A stretch of DNA of 64,000 bases from Aureimonas endophytica. GTDB taxonomy: Bacteria > Pseudomonadota > Alphaproteobacteria > Rhizobiales > Rhizobiaceae. The notes under the pieces were generated by a model that saw nothing but the letters and a program-made list of their open reading frames with translations, was not told where the DNA came from and did no database searches. Each line of letters starts with the position of its first letter. The first letter of the stretch is position 1. Positions 51,655 through 60,443 of this stretch are shown here, piece after piece. The position numbers were made by a program, and so were the translations under genes. Location: contig NZ_BMIQ01000007.1 of the NCBI RefSeq assembly GCF_014642635.1, positions 124,001 through 188,000 on the forward strand. The letters run 5' to 3'.

Positions 51655-52643
51655 TGCTGATCCATGCGCTGATTCTGCTGCTCGCCACGCTCCTCGACCG
51701 ATGGGTGGGCGATCCGCCCTGGCTCTGGCGCCGCCTGCCGCATCCGGTGGCGCTGATCGGGCGCGGCATCGCCTTCATGGACGATATCTGGAACAACGGC
51801 CGCGCCTCGTTTCGCGCCCGGCGCCTGCGCGGCGCCCTGGCGCTCGCGCTGATGCTCGGTCTCGCCCTTCTCGTCGGCTTCGACCTGCATCTCCTGCTCG
51901 CGGCCCTCGGCCCGGTCGGCCTTCTCGCCGAGGTCGTCGTCGTCGCGGTGCTTCTCGCCGGCAAGAGCCTTGCCGACCATGTCGCTGCCGTCGCGCGGGC
52001 GCTGCGCGGCCAGGGCCTGCCGGAAGGCCGGCGGGCGGTGTCGATGATTGTCGGCCGCGACCCGGAGGCGCTGGACGAGCCGGCCGTCTGCCGGGCCGCG
52101 ATCGAGAGCCTCGCCGAGAACGCCTCCGATGGCCTCGTCGCCCCCTGGCTCTTCTTCCTGGTCTTCGGCCTGCCGGGCCTTCTCGTCTACAAGGTGGTGA
52201 ACACCGCCGATTCGATGATCGGTCACATGAGCGAGCGCCATCGCGCCTTCGGCTGGGCCGCCGCGCGGCTGGACGACGTCCTGAACTTCGTCCCGGCCCG
52301 GCTGACGGCGCTGTTCTTCGCGCTGGTCGCGCCGAAGATCGGCGCCTCGCGCCGCGCCACCTGGGCGACGGCGCGGCGCGATGCCGGGCTGCACCGCTCG
52401 CCCAATGCCGGCTGGCCGGAATGCGCGATGGCCGGGGCGCTCGGCCTGTCGCTCGGCGGGCCGCGCCGCTACGGCGAAGTGATCGTCGATGCGCCGGAGC
52501 TGAATTCCGGCGGCCGGCGCGAGGCGGGCGTCGAGGATATCGACCGCGCCCTCGTCCTCTATCGGCGCCTGTCGGACCTCCTCGTCGCGCTGGCTCTGGT
52601 TCTTCTGCTGCTGGCCCTCGTCGTCACGCTGATCTCACGGTAA
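51651..52643 (+). CDS. cobD: Adenosylcobinamide-phosphate synthase
   Basis: A 330-residue membrane protein (CbiB in Salmonella) attaching the aminopropanol arm. DRWVGDPPWLWRRLPHPV at the N-terminus, SLAENASDGLVAPWLF (about 149-164), and NTADSMIGH motifs are diagnostic. Several hydrophobic segments. Start overlaps the cobB stop; a second ATG follows immediately. Converges on cobS with a 20-base overlap. Confidence 0.95.
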   Translation: MMLIHALILLLATLLDRWVGDPPWLWRRLPHPVALIGRGIAFMDDIWNNGRASFRARRLRGALALALMLGLALLVGFDLHLLLAALGPVGLLAEVVVVAVLLAGKSLADHVAAVARALRGQGLPEGRRAVSMIVGRDPEALDEPAVCRAAIESLAENASDGLVAPWLFFLVFGLPGLLVYKVVNTADSMIGHMSERHRAFGWAAARLDDVLNFVPARLTALFFALVAPKIGASRRATWATARRDAGLHRSPNAGWPECAMAGALGLSLGGPRRYGEVIVDAPELNSGGRREAGVEDIDRALVLYRRLSDLLVALALVLLLLALVVTLISR

Positions 52644-53403
52644 GGGCGAGGCCGATCAGGATCGCCATTTCGGCGATCTGCTGGGCGGCGCCGAGGCAGT
52701 CGCCGGTCTGGCCGCCGAGACGGCGGCGCAATAGGGCGCGAAAGCCGGCGAGCCCGGCCAGGGCGAGACCGAGCGCGCAAAGACCGCCGCCGAGCCCGAA
52801 GCCCGGCAGGCCGCCGAGAAGGAGGATCGCCGTGCCGAGTGCCGCCGCCTGGCGGCCGGCGCGCGGCGAGGGCCGTCCGGCCCGATCCGCCGTGCCGCCC
52901 GGCACGGCCGGCGGCAAATCGGCCCAGAGCCAGGCCATGAGGCCCCGGCTCGCCGCCGCCGCGAGGAGCAGGGCGAGCGCCGCCCGGCCCGGCCCGCGCG
53001 CGGCGAGATCGGCAAGAAGCGAGGCGCGCAGCAGCAGCGACAGGCCGAGCGCCAGCGCGCCATAGGCGCCGATCCGGCTGTCCTTCATGATCTCCAGCGC
53101 CCGTTCCTTCGGCCGGTTGCCGCCCAGCCCGTCCGCGACATCGGCGAGCCCGTCCTCGTGCAGGGCGCCGGTCGTGCCGACGAGGAGGCCGAGGGCGAGA
53201 ATCGCGGCGCTCGCCGGCGACAGGCCGAGCGCGGCGGCGGCGAGAAGCAGGGCCGCCGAAGGCAGCGCGATCACGAGCCCGGCCAGCGGAAAGGCATAGG
53301 CGTCGCGGCCGAGCGGCGGCGACTCGCGGAAGGCGCCGGCCGGCGCCGGCAGGCGCGACAGGAAGGCAAGCGCGCGAAACGTCGCGGAAACGAGGGTCTG
53401 CAT
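52624..53403 (-). CDS. cobS: Adenosylcobinamide-GDP ribazoletransferase (cobalamin synthase)
   Basis: A 259-residue polytopic membrane enzyme (CobV in P. denitrificans) joining the nucleotide loop to adenosylcobinamide-GDP. FLSRLPAP near the N-terminus and the acidic HEDGLADVADGLGG (about 82-95) with DSRIGAYGALAL (about 108-119) are the family hallmarks. Divergent from cobT with a structured 148-base gap. Confidence 0.95.
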   Translation of the reverse strand: MQTLVSATFRALAFLSRLPAPAGAFRESPPLGRDAYAFPLAGLVIALPSAALLLAAAALGLSPASAAILALGLLVGTTGALHEDGLADVADGLGGNRPKERALEIMKDSRIGAYGALALGLSLLLRASLLADLAARGPGRAALALLLAAAASRGLMAWLWADLPPAVPGGTADRAGRPSPRAGRQAAALGTAILLLGGLPGFGLGGGLCALGLALAGLAGFRALLRRRLGGQTGDCLGAAQQIAEMAILIGLALTVRSA

Positions 53404-53451
53404 TGCAATCTTGTCGCTTGGCGGGCCGAATTCGGCTCTCTAGAGGTCCTG

Positions 53452-53520
53452 ACGGAACCTCCGGGTAAAGAGACTCGGCCAGCTGACCCCCGCGAGGTTC
53501 CGTTCGGGTCTCTTAGACCC
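53452..53520. other. Structured intergenic region between cobS and cobT
   Basis: ACGGAACCTC (53452-53461) pairs perfectly with GAGGTTCCGT (53494-53503) over a 32-base loop, and is followed by GGGTCT-CTT-AGACCC (53506-53520). On the plus strand both would lie in the cobT leader. No cobalamin box is seen, so it is not a recognisable B12 riboswitch. It may be an operator or another leader RNA. Confidence 0.45.
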
Positions 53521-53551
53521 GCGCCCTGACGACTCTCAAGGAAAAGCCTCC

Positions 53552-54580
53552 ATGTCCGACCTGATGTCCACGAGCGGCCTGCCCTTCGACGACATCCGCG
53601 CTCTCGTCCGCCAGATGCCGGGGCCCGATCACGCGGCCCGGCATGAGGCGCGACATCGCCAGGAGCGGCTGACCAAGCCGTCCGGCTCGCTCGGGCGGCT
53701 GGAGGAGATCGCCGAATGGCTGGCCGCCTGGCAGCGCCGCGCCCCGGCGGTGACGCGCCCGGTCGTCGCCATCTTCGCCGGCAATCACGGCGTGGCGAAA
53801 CAGGGCGTCTCGGCCTTTCCGCCGGAGGTGACGGCGCAGATGGTGTCGAACTTCGCCGCCGGCGGCGCCGCGATCAACCAGATCTGCGCCGCCTACGATC
53901 TCGGCCTGAAGGTCTTCGACCTCGCGCTCGACATGCCGACCGGCGACATTTCCGAAGAGCCGGCGATGGACGAGAAGGGCTGCGCCGCGACCATGGCCTT
54001 CGGCATGGAGGCGCTGACCGGCGAGCCGGACCTCCTCTGCATCGGCGAGATGGGCATCGCCAATACCACGATCGCGGCGGCGCTCTGCGCCGGCCTCTTC
54101 GGCGGGACGGGCACCGACTGGGTGGGCAAGGGCACCGGGCTCGACGCGGCGGGCCTTGCCCGCAAGGCGGCCGTGGTGGACCGCGCCCTCGCGCTGCACG
54201 GCGCGCATCTCGCCGATCCGCTGGAAGTGCTGCGCCGGCTCGGCGGGCGCGAACTCGCGGCGATGGCCGGCGCGGTGCTGGCGGCGCGGATGCAGAACGT
54301 GCCGGTGATCGTCGACGGCTTCGTCGCGACGGCCGCCGCCGCCGTGCTCTGGCGGCTCGATCCCGCAGCGCTCGACCATTGCCTCTTCGGCCATGTCTCG
54401 GCCGAGCCCGGCCATATGAAGCTGCTTCAGGCGATGGGCAAGGTGCCGCTGCTGGCGCTCGGCATGCGGCTCGGCGAGGGCACCGGCGCGGCGCTCGCCG
54501 CCGGCCTCGTCAAGGCCGCCGTCGCCTGCCATTCCGGCATGGCGACCTTCGACGCCGCCGGCGTTTCCGACCGGAACTGA
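53552..54580 (+). CDS. cobT: Nicotinate-nucleotide--dimethylbenzimidazole phosphoribosyltransferase
   Basis: A 342-residue CobT (CobU in P. denitrificans) producing alpha-ribazole phosphate for the lower ligand. KPSGSLGRLEE (about 45-55), FAGNHGVAKQGVSAFP, GEMGIANTT and the catalytic Glu region SAEPGHMKLL are clear. Full length. Ribosome-binding site AAGGAAAAGCC upstream. Monocistronic. Confidence 0.96.
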   Translation: MSDLMSTSGLPFDDIRALVRQMPGPDHAARHEARHRQERLTKPSGSLGRLEEIAEWLAAWQRRAPAVTRPVVAIFAGNHGVAKQGVSAFPPEVTAQMVSNFAAGGAAINQICAAYDLGLKVFDLALDMPTGDISEEPAMDEKGCAATMAFGMEALTGEPDLLCIGEMGIANTTIAAALCAGLFGGTGTDWVGKGTGLDAAGLARKAAVVDRALALHGAHLADPLEVLRRLGGRELAAMAGAVLAARMQNVPVIVDGFVATAAAAVLWRLDPAALDHCLFGHVSAEPGHMKLLQAMGKVPLLALGMRLGEGTGAALAAGLVKAAVACHSGMATFDAAGVSDRN

Positions 54581-54602
54581 GTGGTGGAAGAGGGAAGGGG
54601 CG

Positions 54603-54797
54603 CTACTTCGCCCCTTCCTTCGGGAAATTGAGAAAGAAGGTCCAGAGCGAATAGGCGAGGACGGCGCCGGTGATCCACGCCCAGATGCGGTCGCCGTAGA
54701 AGATCTCGACACCGGTCCAGACCGTCAGCACGACGACGAGCAGGACGCGCCGCCAGAGCGGGCGGAAGAAGGCGATATTGCGTTCGCTCGGCGTCAT
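54603..54797 (-). CDS. Small two-helix membrane protein
   Basis: A 64-residue protein with two hydrophobic helices (VLLVVVLTVWTGVEIFY and WAWITGAVLAYSLWTFF) and a short polar tail. No family identified with confidence. It begins two bases downstream of the opgC stop, so it is probably the end of the same operon. Confidence 0.6.
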   Translation of the reverse strand: MTPSERNIAFFRPLWRRVLLVVVLTVWTGVEIFYGDRIWAWITGAVLAYSLWTFFLNFPKEGAK

Positions 54798-54799
54798 CG

Positions 54800-56125
54800 T
54801 CACCCTTTGAAAGCCCTCGCGGTCAGCATGCCGGCCTGTCCGGCACCGTCCGGCGGCGCCCGCTCGGCCATCGCCTCCGCCGCCCGGACGGGGCGCGGCT
54901 GCGCGGCGGCCGGTATGGGGGCCGGCTTCCTTATCGCCTGTCCGGCGGTGCGCCACCAATCAAGAAAATGGGCGAGACCGAATTGCAGGCCGAGCCCGGC
55001 GGCGATCAGGAGCGTGTCGCGCAGATGCTGCGGCGGCTCGCCGAACTTCACCACCTGCACGACCAGCGCCAGCGCCGTGCCGGTGGCGAAGACCGGCAGC
55101 GAATGGCGCCCGAGGCGGGTGAAGGGATTGTCGGCCGAGATCCGGGAGAAGACCGATTCCCGCGGCGCATGGGCGAAGACATAGACGAGCGCCAGGAGAT
55201 GCAGGAGGCGCGGCAGCGACACGTAGGTCTTGTCGAAGCCGGACAGCATCACCGGCAGGCCGAAATCCCGCTCGAAGCCCCACATCTCGAATTCGATGAA
55301 CAGGAAGGAGCCGGCGAGATAGGCGAGCGCCGCGATGTAGAGCGGCCGCGAATAGGGCACCGCCTGCTCGCCCGAGAGCCGGGCGAGGCCGCAATTCAGC
55401 CCGATGGCGAAGATGAGCTGCCAGGCGAAGGGGTTGAAGAACCAGCCGCCCGAATAGGGATGGTTCGGCAGGTTGAGCCAGAACAGGGCCGCGAAGGCCC
55501 AGAGCAGGAAGGCGCCGAGCACCATGCCGTTGCGTCCTACCGCGATGGTGAGGGCGAGCAGCGCCGGCAGCATCACGAGCAGCGCCACATACATCGGCAG
55601 GATGTTGACGAAGCGCAGCTGGTGGCCAAGCGTCGCGAGCCCGACCAGCGTGTTCAGCGGATCGGTGACGATCGGCGCCAGATCGTTGGCGGCCAGGATG
55701 CCGCCATCGCCGAAGATCAGCGCGGCCCAGGCGAAGAAGCCAACCGCGAAAAGCGTCAGCGCCGTATGGACGAGATAGAGCGTGCCCGCCCGGCGCCAGG
55801 CCTTCAGCGAGACCACCAGCCGATGGCCGCCAAGGAACGGCCGCCCATAGGCGAAGGCCGATGCATAGCCGGCAAGAAAAACGAAGAGTTCGGCCGAATC
55901 GGAAAAGCCGAAATTGCGCGACGTCATGTTCTCCCAGAAGTTGCCTGGGATGTGATTGATGAAGATCATGGCCAGGGCGACGCCTCGAAAGAAATCGACG
56001 CGATGGTCACGCTTGCCGGTATGGGTCGAAGAACTCTGCACGGTACACGAGGTAAGCCCGGGTAACTGAACGTCGACTGAACGGTGGTCGATTCCCTTAC
56101 CCGGCAAAAATGATCGCGGCGGCAC
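54800..56125 (-). CDS. opgC: OpgC-domain membrane protein (glucan succinyltransferase-like)
   Basis: A protein of up to 441 residues with about ten hydrophobic helices. RDHRVDFFRGVALAMIFINHIPGN and FGFSDSAELFVFLAGY are OpgC motifs. OpgC adds succinyl groups to osmoregulated periplasmic glucans. Homology begins at about residue 38; the frame has GTG at 56125 and another GTG at 56041, either of which could start it. Proline/alanine-rich C-terminal tail. Downstream of opgH on the same strand. Confidence 0.85.
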   Translation of the reverse strand: MPPRSFLPGKGIDHRSVDVQLPGLTSCTVQSSSTHTGKRDHRVDFFRGVALAMIFINHIPGNFWENMTSRNFGFSDSAELFVFLAGYASAFAYGRPFLGGHRLVVSLKAWRRAGTLYLVHTALTLFAVGFFAWAALIFGDGGILAANDLAPIVTDPLNTLVGLATLGHQLRFVNILPMYVALLVMLPALLALTIAVGRNGMVLGAFLLWAFAALFWLNLPNHPYSGGWFFNPFAWQLIFAIGLNCGLARLSGEQAVPYSRPLYIAALAYLAGSFLFIEFEMWGFERDFGLPVMLSGFDKTYVSLPRLLHLLALVYVFAHAPRESVFSRISADNPFTRLGRHSLPVFATGTALALVVQVVKFGEPPQHLRDTLLIAAGLGLQFGLAHFLDWWRTAGQAIRKPAPIPAAAQPRPVRAAEAMAERAPPDGAGQAGMLTARAFKG

Positions 56126-56171
56126 GCACCTTTCGGTCCGCGCCGCCGAAGCTTGGCTGCGAAGGGTTGGA

Positions 56172-57977
56172 TCAGGCCGGGTTGGCGGCCAGGCCCGGGC
56201 GGACGGGCGCTGCCGCGTCCGGCGCGGCGGCGAGCCGGCCGGAAATCGCCTCGAGCCGCCGCCGCCACGTCTCCGACGCGCGGATCACCGGCTCCGGATC
56301 GAGTTCGAAGGGCGTCGAGAGCAGGCCGGCGCGGCGCATGGCGTCGCCGAGTTCCGGGTCGCCCGTCACGCTGATCAGGATCGGCGAGATGAGGAGAGGA
56401 CCCGCGATCGGCAGCATCCAGAGGAAGAGTTCCGGCGAATAGGCGAGCGTCGTCACGGCGAGGATCATGCCGAAGATCACCATCCACCAGGAGGCCTTGA
56501 AGGCCATGCCGAGCGGCAGCTTGCCGTCGTCGCGATCGGTCGAGGGCCAGCCGCTGTCGAGGCGCAAGAGGATTTCCGCCACCGCCTTCGACTGGAACAT
56601 CATCATGACCGGCGCGAGGATGCTGGTCATCACTAGCTCGACGAAGGCGCCGGCGAGCACCTGATAGGAGGAGCCGAAGGCCCGGCGGCGCGCCGTGACG
56701 GCGGAGGCGAAGGCGATCAGGAATTTCGGCAGGAGGAGGAGGAGGAAGATGCCGAAGAGCAGAAGCAGCGCCTTGCCGGTTTCCGGCGTCGGGAAGACGG
56801 GAAACAGCGAATCGGCCGGGAAGTAGTTCGGCTCCGCCGCGATGATCGGGTCGAGCAGGCTGACGATGATGAACATCAGCCAGATCGGCGAGGCGGCATA
56901 GGCCATGATGCCGGTGATCATCGAGATCCGGCTCCAGAGATTGAAGCGCGGCGCGAGAACGAGCTTGCCGTGCTGGAGATTGCCCTGGCACCAGCGCCGG
57001 TCGCGCTTGGCATATTCGATGAGGTTGGAGGGGGCCTCCTCGTAGGAGCCTTCGAGATCGGGATCGACGCGCACGCGCCAGCCGCCGCGCGACAGGAGCG
57101 CCGCCTCGACGAAGTCGTGGCTGAGGATATGGCCGCCGAAGGGCGCCTTGCCGGGCAGGCTCGGCATGCCGCAGCAGGCGGCGAAGGCGCGGACGCGGAT
57201 GATGGCGTTATGGCCCCAGAACGGCCCCTCGCGGCCCTGAAGGGCGGCGATGCCGCGCGAGAAGATCGGCGAATAGAGCGCGGCCGAGAATTGCAGCGCC
57301 CGCCCGAAGGGCGTGCGGCGGCCGATGATCAGCGGCTGGGTCTGGAGCAGGCCGAGATCGGGCTCGGCATCCATGCGCGTCACCATTTCGAGAATGGTCT
57401 GCGGCCGCATCAGGCTGTCGGCGTCGAGGACCAGCATATATTCGTAGGCCCCGCCGTTACGCGTCACGAAATCGGCGATGTTGCCGGCCTTGCGGCCGAC
57501 ATTCTTCTCGCGGTTGCGATAGTAGAGATGGCCGGCGACATGGAGCTCCGAGAGGAGCGTATAGGTCGAGCGCCGCTCGTGCTCGACATGGCTCGCCTTG
57601 GTCGAGTCGCTGAGGATGTAAAAGTCGAAATTCTCCAGTCGGCCGATCGAGCGCAGGCCCTCCATCATCGCGGCGACGCGCGCGAAGACCGAATCGGCAT
57701 CCTCGTTATAGACCGGCACCAGCACGGCGGTGCGGCTCAGCGTCATCTGGCGCGGCACCGGCACGGAGCGCCGCTCGCGGCTGGCGGCGAAGATGCCGGT
57801 GAGCGCGGTGTTGAAGCCCCAGGCCAGCCAGACGCAGCAGATGGTCAGCAGCGTCACCTGCAGCACCTGCAGCCGGCTCGTGCCGCTGGCGGTGACGACC
57901 ACGGCGAAGAGAGCGCCGGCGACGAGCGCCAGGATCACGGCGGTGGCGGCGAAGAGGAAGCGGCGAAAGGCGATCAA
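56172..57977 (-). CDS. opgH: Glucans biosynthesis glucosyltransferase H
   Basis: A 601-residue inner membrane GT2 enzyme polymerising osmoregulated periplasmic glucan. The catalytic domain (about 80-330) shows VPVYNEDADSVFA, LVLDADSLM (DxD) , GHNAIIRV and the RDRRWCQGNLQH motif (about 331-342). Hydrophobic helices flank it at both ends. The start at 57977 is a TTG without an obvious alternative. It is shorter at the N-terminus than the E. coli protein of about 850 residues. Confidence 0.93.
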   Translation of the reverse strand: MIAFRRFLFAATAVILALVAGALFAVVVTASGTSRLQVLQVTLLTICCVWLAWGFNTALTGIFAASRERRSVPVPRQMTLSRTAVLVPVYNEDADSVFARVAAMMEGLRSIGRLENFDFYILSDSTKASHVEHERRSTYTLLSELHVAGHLYYRNREKNVGRKAGNIADFVTRNGGAYEYMLVLDADSLMRPQTILEMVTRMDAEPDLGLLQTQPLIIGRRTPFGRALQFSAALYSPIFSRGIAALQGREGPFWGHNAIIRVRAFAACCGMPSLPGKAPFGGHILSHDFVEAALLSRGGWRVRVDPDLEGSYEEAPSNLIEYAKRDRRWCQGNLQHGKLVLAPRFNLWSRISMITGIMAYAASPIWLMFIIVSLLDPIIAAEPNYFPADSLFPVFPTPETGKALLLLFGIFLLLLLPKFLIAFASAVTARRRAFGSSYQVLAGAFVELVMTSILAPVMMMFQSKAVAEILLRLDSGWPSTDRDDGKLPLGMAFKASWWMVIFGMILAVTTLAYSPELFLWMLPIAGPLLISPILISVTGDPELGDAMRRAGLLSTPFELDPEPVIRASETWRRRLEAISGRLAAAPDAAAPVRPGLAANPA

Positions 57978-58098
57978 AGGGAGCGTTCCCCGAAAAAGGC
58001 GGCACGGCGCGGCGCGCGACGGGGCGGCCGCGGCACGCGCCGCGAAGGTTCGAACCGGAGCGCGGCGACGAGGGGCGTACCCTGCATCGCCGTCCGGC

Positions 58099-58500
58099 CT
58101 ACCAGCTGAAGGTCAGGAAGCGGCGCTTGGTCCCGCTTCCGCCGCTCGGCTTGTCGTCGAGCAGGGCCTGGATCGGCATGTCGAGCGGGGCCGAGGGCAT
58201 TGGCAGCGCCAGGCTCCGCACGAAGTTCACGGCGATATGCTTGCCGGCGAGGGCGGCGTTCAGCACGGTGCGCGCCTGGCGCGGATCGCGGCGCTCAAAG
58301 GCCAGGCGCTCGGCCACCGCCTTCAGCATGACATCGTCCGACAGGTCGCGGCGGCCGACGATTTCCCCGGCGCTCTCATAGATCTTCGGTGATGGCATCG
58401 CCGATGTCGGGTGCGCCTTGGGCGTGTTGCGGGAGGGTCTGATGGCTGCATGCATTGCAGCATCGCGCGGCTTCGGCAAGATGGCGGGCTGCGGAGTCAT
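58099..58500 (-). CDS. Unidentified small protein between opgG and opgH
   Basis: A 133-residue protein. Its ATG at 58500 overlaps the opgG stop as ATGA, so it is translationally coupled to opgG. Content: a polar basic N-terminal third, then a helical middle (DDVMLKAVAERLAFERRDPRQARTVL, split here as one motif around residues 60-85), and a basic C-terminal end (TKRRFLTFSW). No signal peptide or membrane segment. It may supply the cytoplasmic N-terminal region that this OpgH lacks; that is speculation. Confidence 0.65.
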   Translation of the reverse strand: MTPQPAILPKPRDAAMHAAIRPSRNTPKAHPTSAMPSPKIYESAGEIVGRRDLSDDVMLKAVAERLAFERRDPRQARTVLNAALAGKHIAVNFVRSLALPMPSAPLDMPIQALLDDKPSGGSGTKRRFLTFSW

Positions 58501-60131
58501 GCGCCTGTCCACTGATAGAGCCAAGTTTCGCTGACAATGCGCTGCGACATAGAGAGTTTCGCGCGAAGTTCCACCGGCACGTCGCTTTTCCGGCGTAATT
58601 CGATGGCCATGCGCCAACCGCCGCTCGGCAGGCGGTCCAACGCGACATGCACGAGCTCGGCGCTGTCCGGCACGTCGACGATCGGGTCCAGCTTGGTGTC
58701 GAGCGGCAGGCTGGCGATGGTGCCGCCCTCGAAATTGATGGCGAAGAGCTTGGTGTCGCTCGGCTTCTCCTCGGCGGGATTGCCGCCAGGACCGCCGAAC
58801 GTGCCCTGGACCTGGGCGAGGATATAGGGCGCCTCGGCCGCGAGGCCCCAGCGCATGCGGTAGCGGAACTCGTATTGCGAGCCGGCTTCCGGCCGCTTCT
58901 CCGGCACCCAGAAGGCGACGATATTGTCGTTGATCTCGGCCTTGGTCGGAATCTCGACCAATTCGATCATGCCCTTGCCCCAGTCGCCGATCGGCTCGAT
59001 CATCAGCGAGGGCCGCACCTCGTAGCGCGACTCGGTGTCCTCGTAATGGGAGAAGTCGCGGTCGCGCTGGAGCAGGCCGAAGGCGACCGGCGAGGCTTCC
59101 TGGAAGTAGGACAGCGCCAGCGCCTCGGGATTGCGCAAAGGGCGCCAGAGCCGCTCGCCGTTGCGGCGATGGATCGACAGCCCGTCATTGTCGTGCACTT
59201 CCGGCCGGAAGTCGTCGCGCAGGCGCCGGTCGTTCTCGCCGAAGGTGAACATGGAGGTGAGGGGGGCGACGCCGAGCCGGTCGACCGCGTTGCGGAAATA
59301 GAGCCGCGCCGTCACTTCCATCACCGTCTGCGGGCCGGGGCTGATGGTGAAGGCATAGGCGCCGGTCAGGCTGGCGCTGTCGAGCTCGGCGAAGATGCGG
59401 ATGTCGTTCTCGCCGGGGCCGGGCTTCACGATGTAGAAGGCCGAGAAGCGCGGAAATTCCTCCGGCGTCTGCGTCGCGGTGTTGATCGCGAGGCCGCGCG
59501 CCGAAAGGCCGTAGCGCGTGTTCATCCCGAGCGCGCGGAAATAGGAGGCGCCGAGGAAGGTCACCAGCTCGTCGAAATAGTCGGGCCGCTGCAACGGATA
59601 ATGCAGGCGGAAGCCGGCGATGCCCGGCAGGACGAGATTCTGGAACTTCGTCGGGTCGAGCGGCGCGCGATATTCGAAATCCGCGCCGGTGAAGGTCTGG
59701 AGCTGGAAGCGCTTGCCGTCGCCGACGAAGATGCGCGTCAGGTCGCGGGCCTGCGCCCCCGGATAGAAGGCCTGGAGCTGGAAATTCGCCGGGTCGGAGC
59801 GCCAGAGCGCGTGGTCCGGGATAAAGCGGATGGCGCGATGCTCGTCATAGCTCAGCTTGGCGAGGAGATCGGGCAGCTGGATCGGGGTCTCGACGAAGGG
59901 CTGGCTGGCGCGCCGGCGCATCATCGCGGAGAAGGATTCGAAGTCGAAATTCTCGACCACCGTGCCGTCCGCGTTGGGAGCGGCACCGGGCACGGCGGCG
60001 GGCGCCGGCGGCGCGGCGGGCGGCTCTGCCTGCGGGTCCTGGGCGAAGCCGTAGCGGCCGCCCGCCAAAAGGGCGGCGCCGGCAAGGCCCGCCTTCAGGG
60101 CCGCGCGACGGGACAGGGAACTCTGCTTCAT
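58497..60131 (-). CDS. opgG: Periplasmic glucans biosynthesis protein G
   Basis: A 544-residue periplasmic protein required for glucan branching. A twin-arginine-type leader lies at 1-30 (SLSRRAALK then AGLAGAALLAGG). The MdoG fold starts at FDFESFSAMMRRRA. Conserved blocks: FYPGAQARDLTRIFVGDG, FRLHYPLQ, SARGLAINTATQTPEEFPRFSAFY. The ATG at 60131 is chosen because it places the leader at the start. First gene of the opgG-small gene-opgH-opgC cluster. Confidence 0.94.
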   Translation of the reverse strand: MKQSSLSRRAALKAGLAGAALLAGGRYGFAQDPQAEPPAAPPAPAAVPGAAPNADGTVVENFDFESFSAMMRRRASQPFVETPIQLPDLLAKLSYDEHRAIRFIPDHALWRSDPANFQLQAFYPGAQARDLTRIFVGDGKRFQLQTFTGADFEYRAPLDPTKFQNLVLPGIAGFRLHYPLQRPDYFDELVTFLGASYFRALGMNTRYGLSARGLAINTATQTPEEFPRFSAFYIVKPGPGENDIRIFAELDSASLTGAYAFTISPGPQTVMEVTARLYFRNAVDRLGVAPLTSMFTFGENDRRLRDDFRPEVHDNDGLSIHRRNGERLWRPLRNPEALALSYFQEASPVAFGLLQRDRDFSHYEDTESRYEVRPSLMIEPIGDWGKGMIELVEIPTKAEINDNIVAFWVPEKRPEAGSQYEFRYRMRWGLAAEAPYILAQVQGTFGGPGGNPAEEKPSDTKLFAINFEGGTIASLPLDTKLDPIVDVPDSAELVHVALDRLPSGGWRMAIELRRKSDVPVELRAKLSMSQRIVSETWLYQWTGA

Positions 60132-60443
60132 CACGAAAGGATCGGCTCTTCCATCGGTTTGCGCCTGCTCACTGGACTTAGCACATGCGAAAGCCGGTGC
60201 CATCATCCCGTGTCGAGCTATGCACGCAACAATCTGACTGCGGGATGAACGCCATTCACCCCGATCATATTGACGATTCAATGGAAAGCCAGCCGTGAGG
60301 GCCGCGCCGGCCACTCATCCCCAGTTCATGCGCGACGCGGGGCGCCGCCGGCGCGCCGGCTAGGCACGGGGATCGGCGCCGCGCTTCGTTCCGCAGCGCA
60401 CCCGGCAGCGGCCCGAGCCGCTCGCCGGCCCGGCCGATTCGGC
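60132..60443. other. Intergenic region upstream of opgG
   Basis: About 310 bases between the opgG start and the galM-like stop, on the same strand. It must hold the opg promoter and a terminator for the epimerase gene. The stretch near 60,230-60,290 is AT-richer (CATATTGACGATTCAATGG). No gene is seen. Confidence 0.5.
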
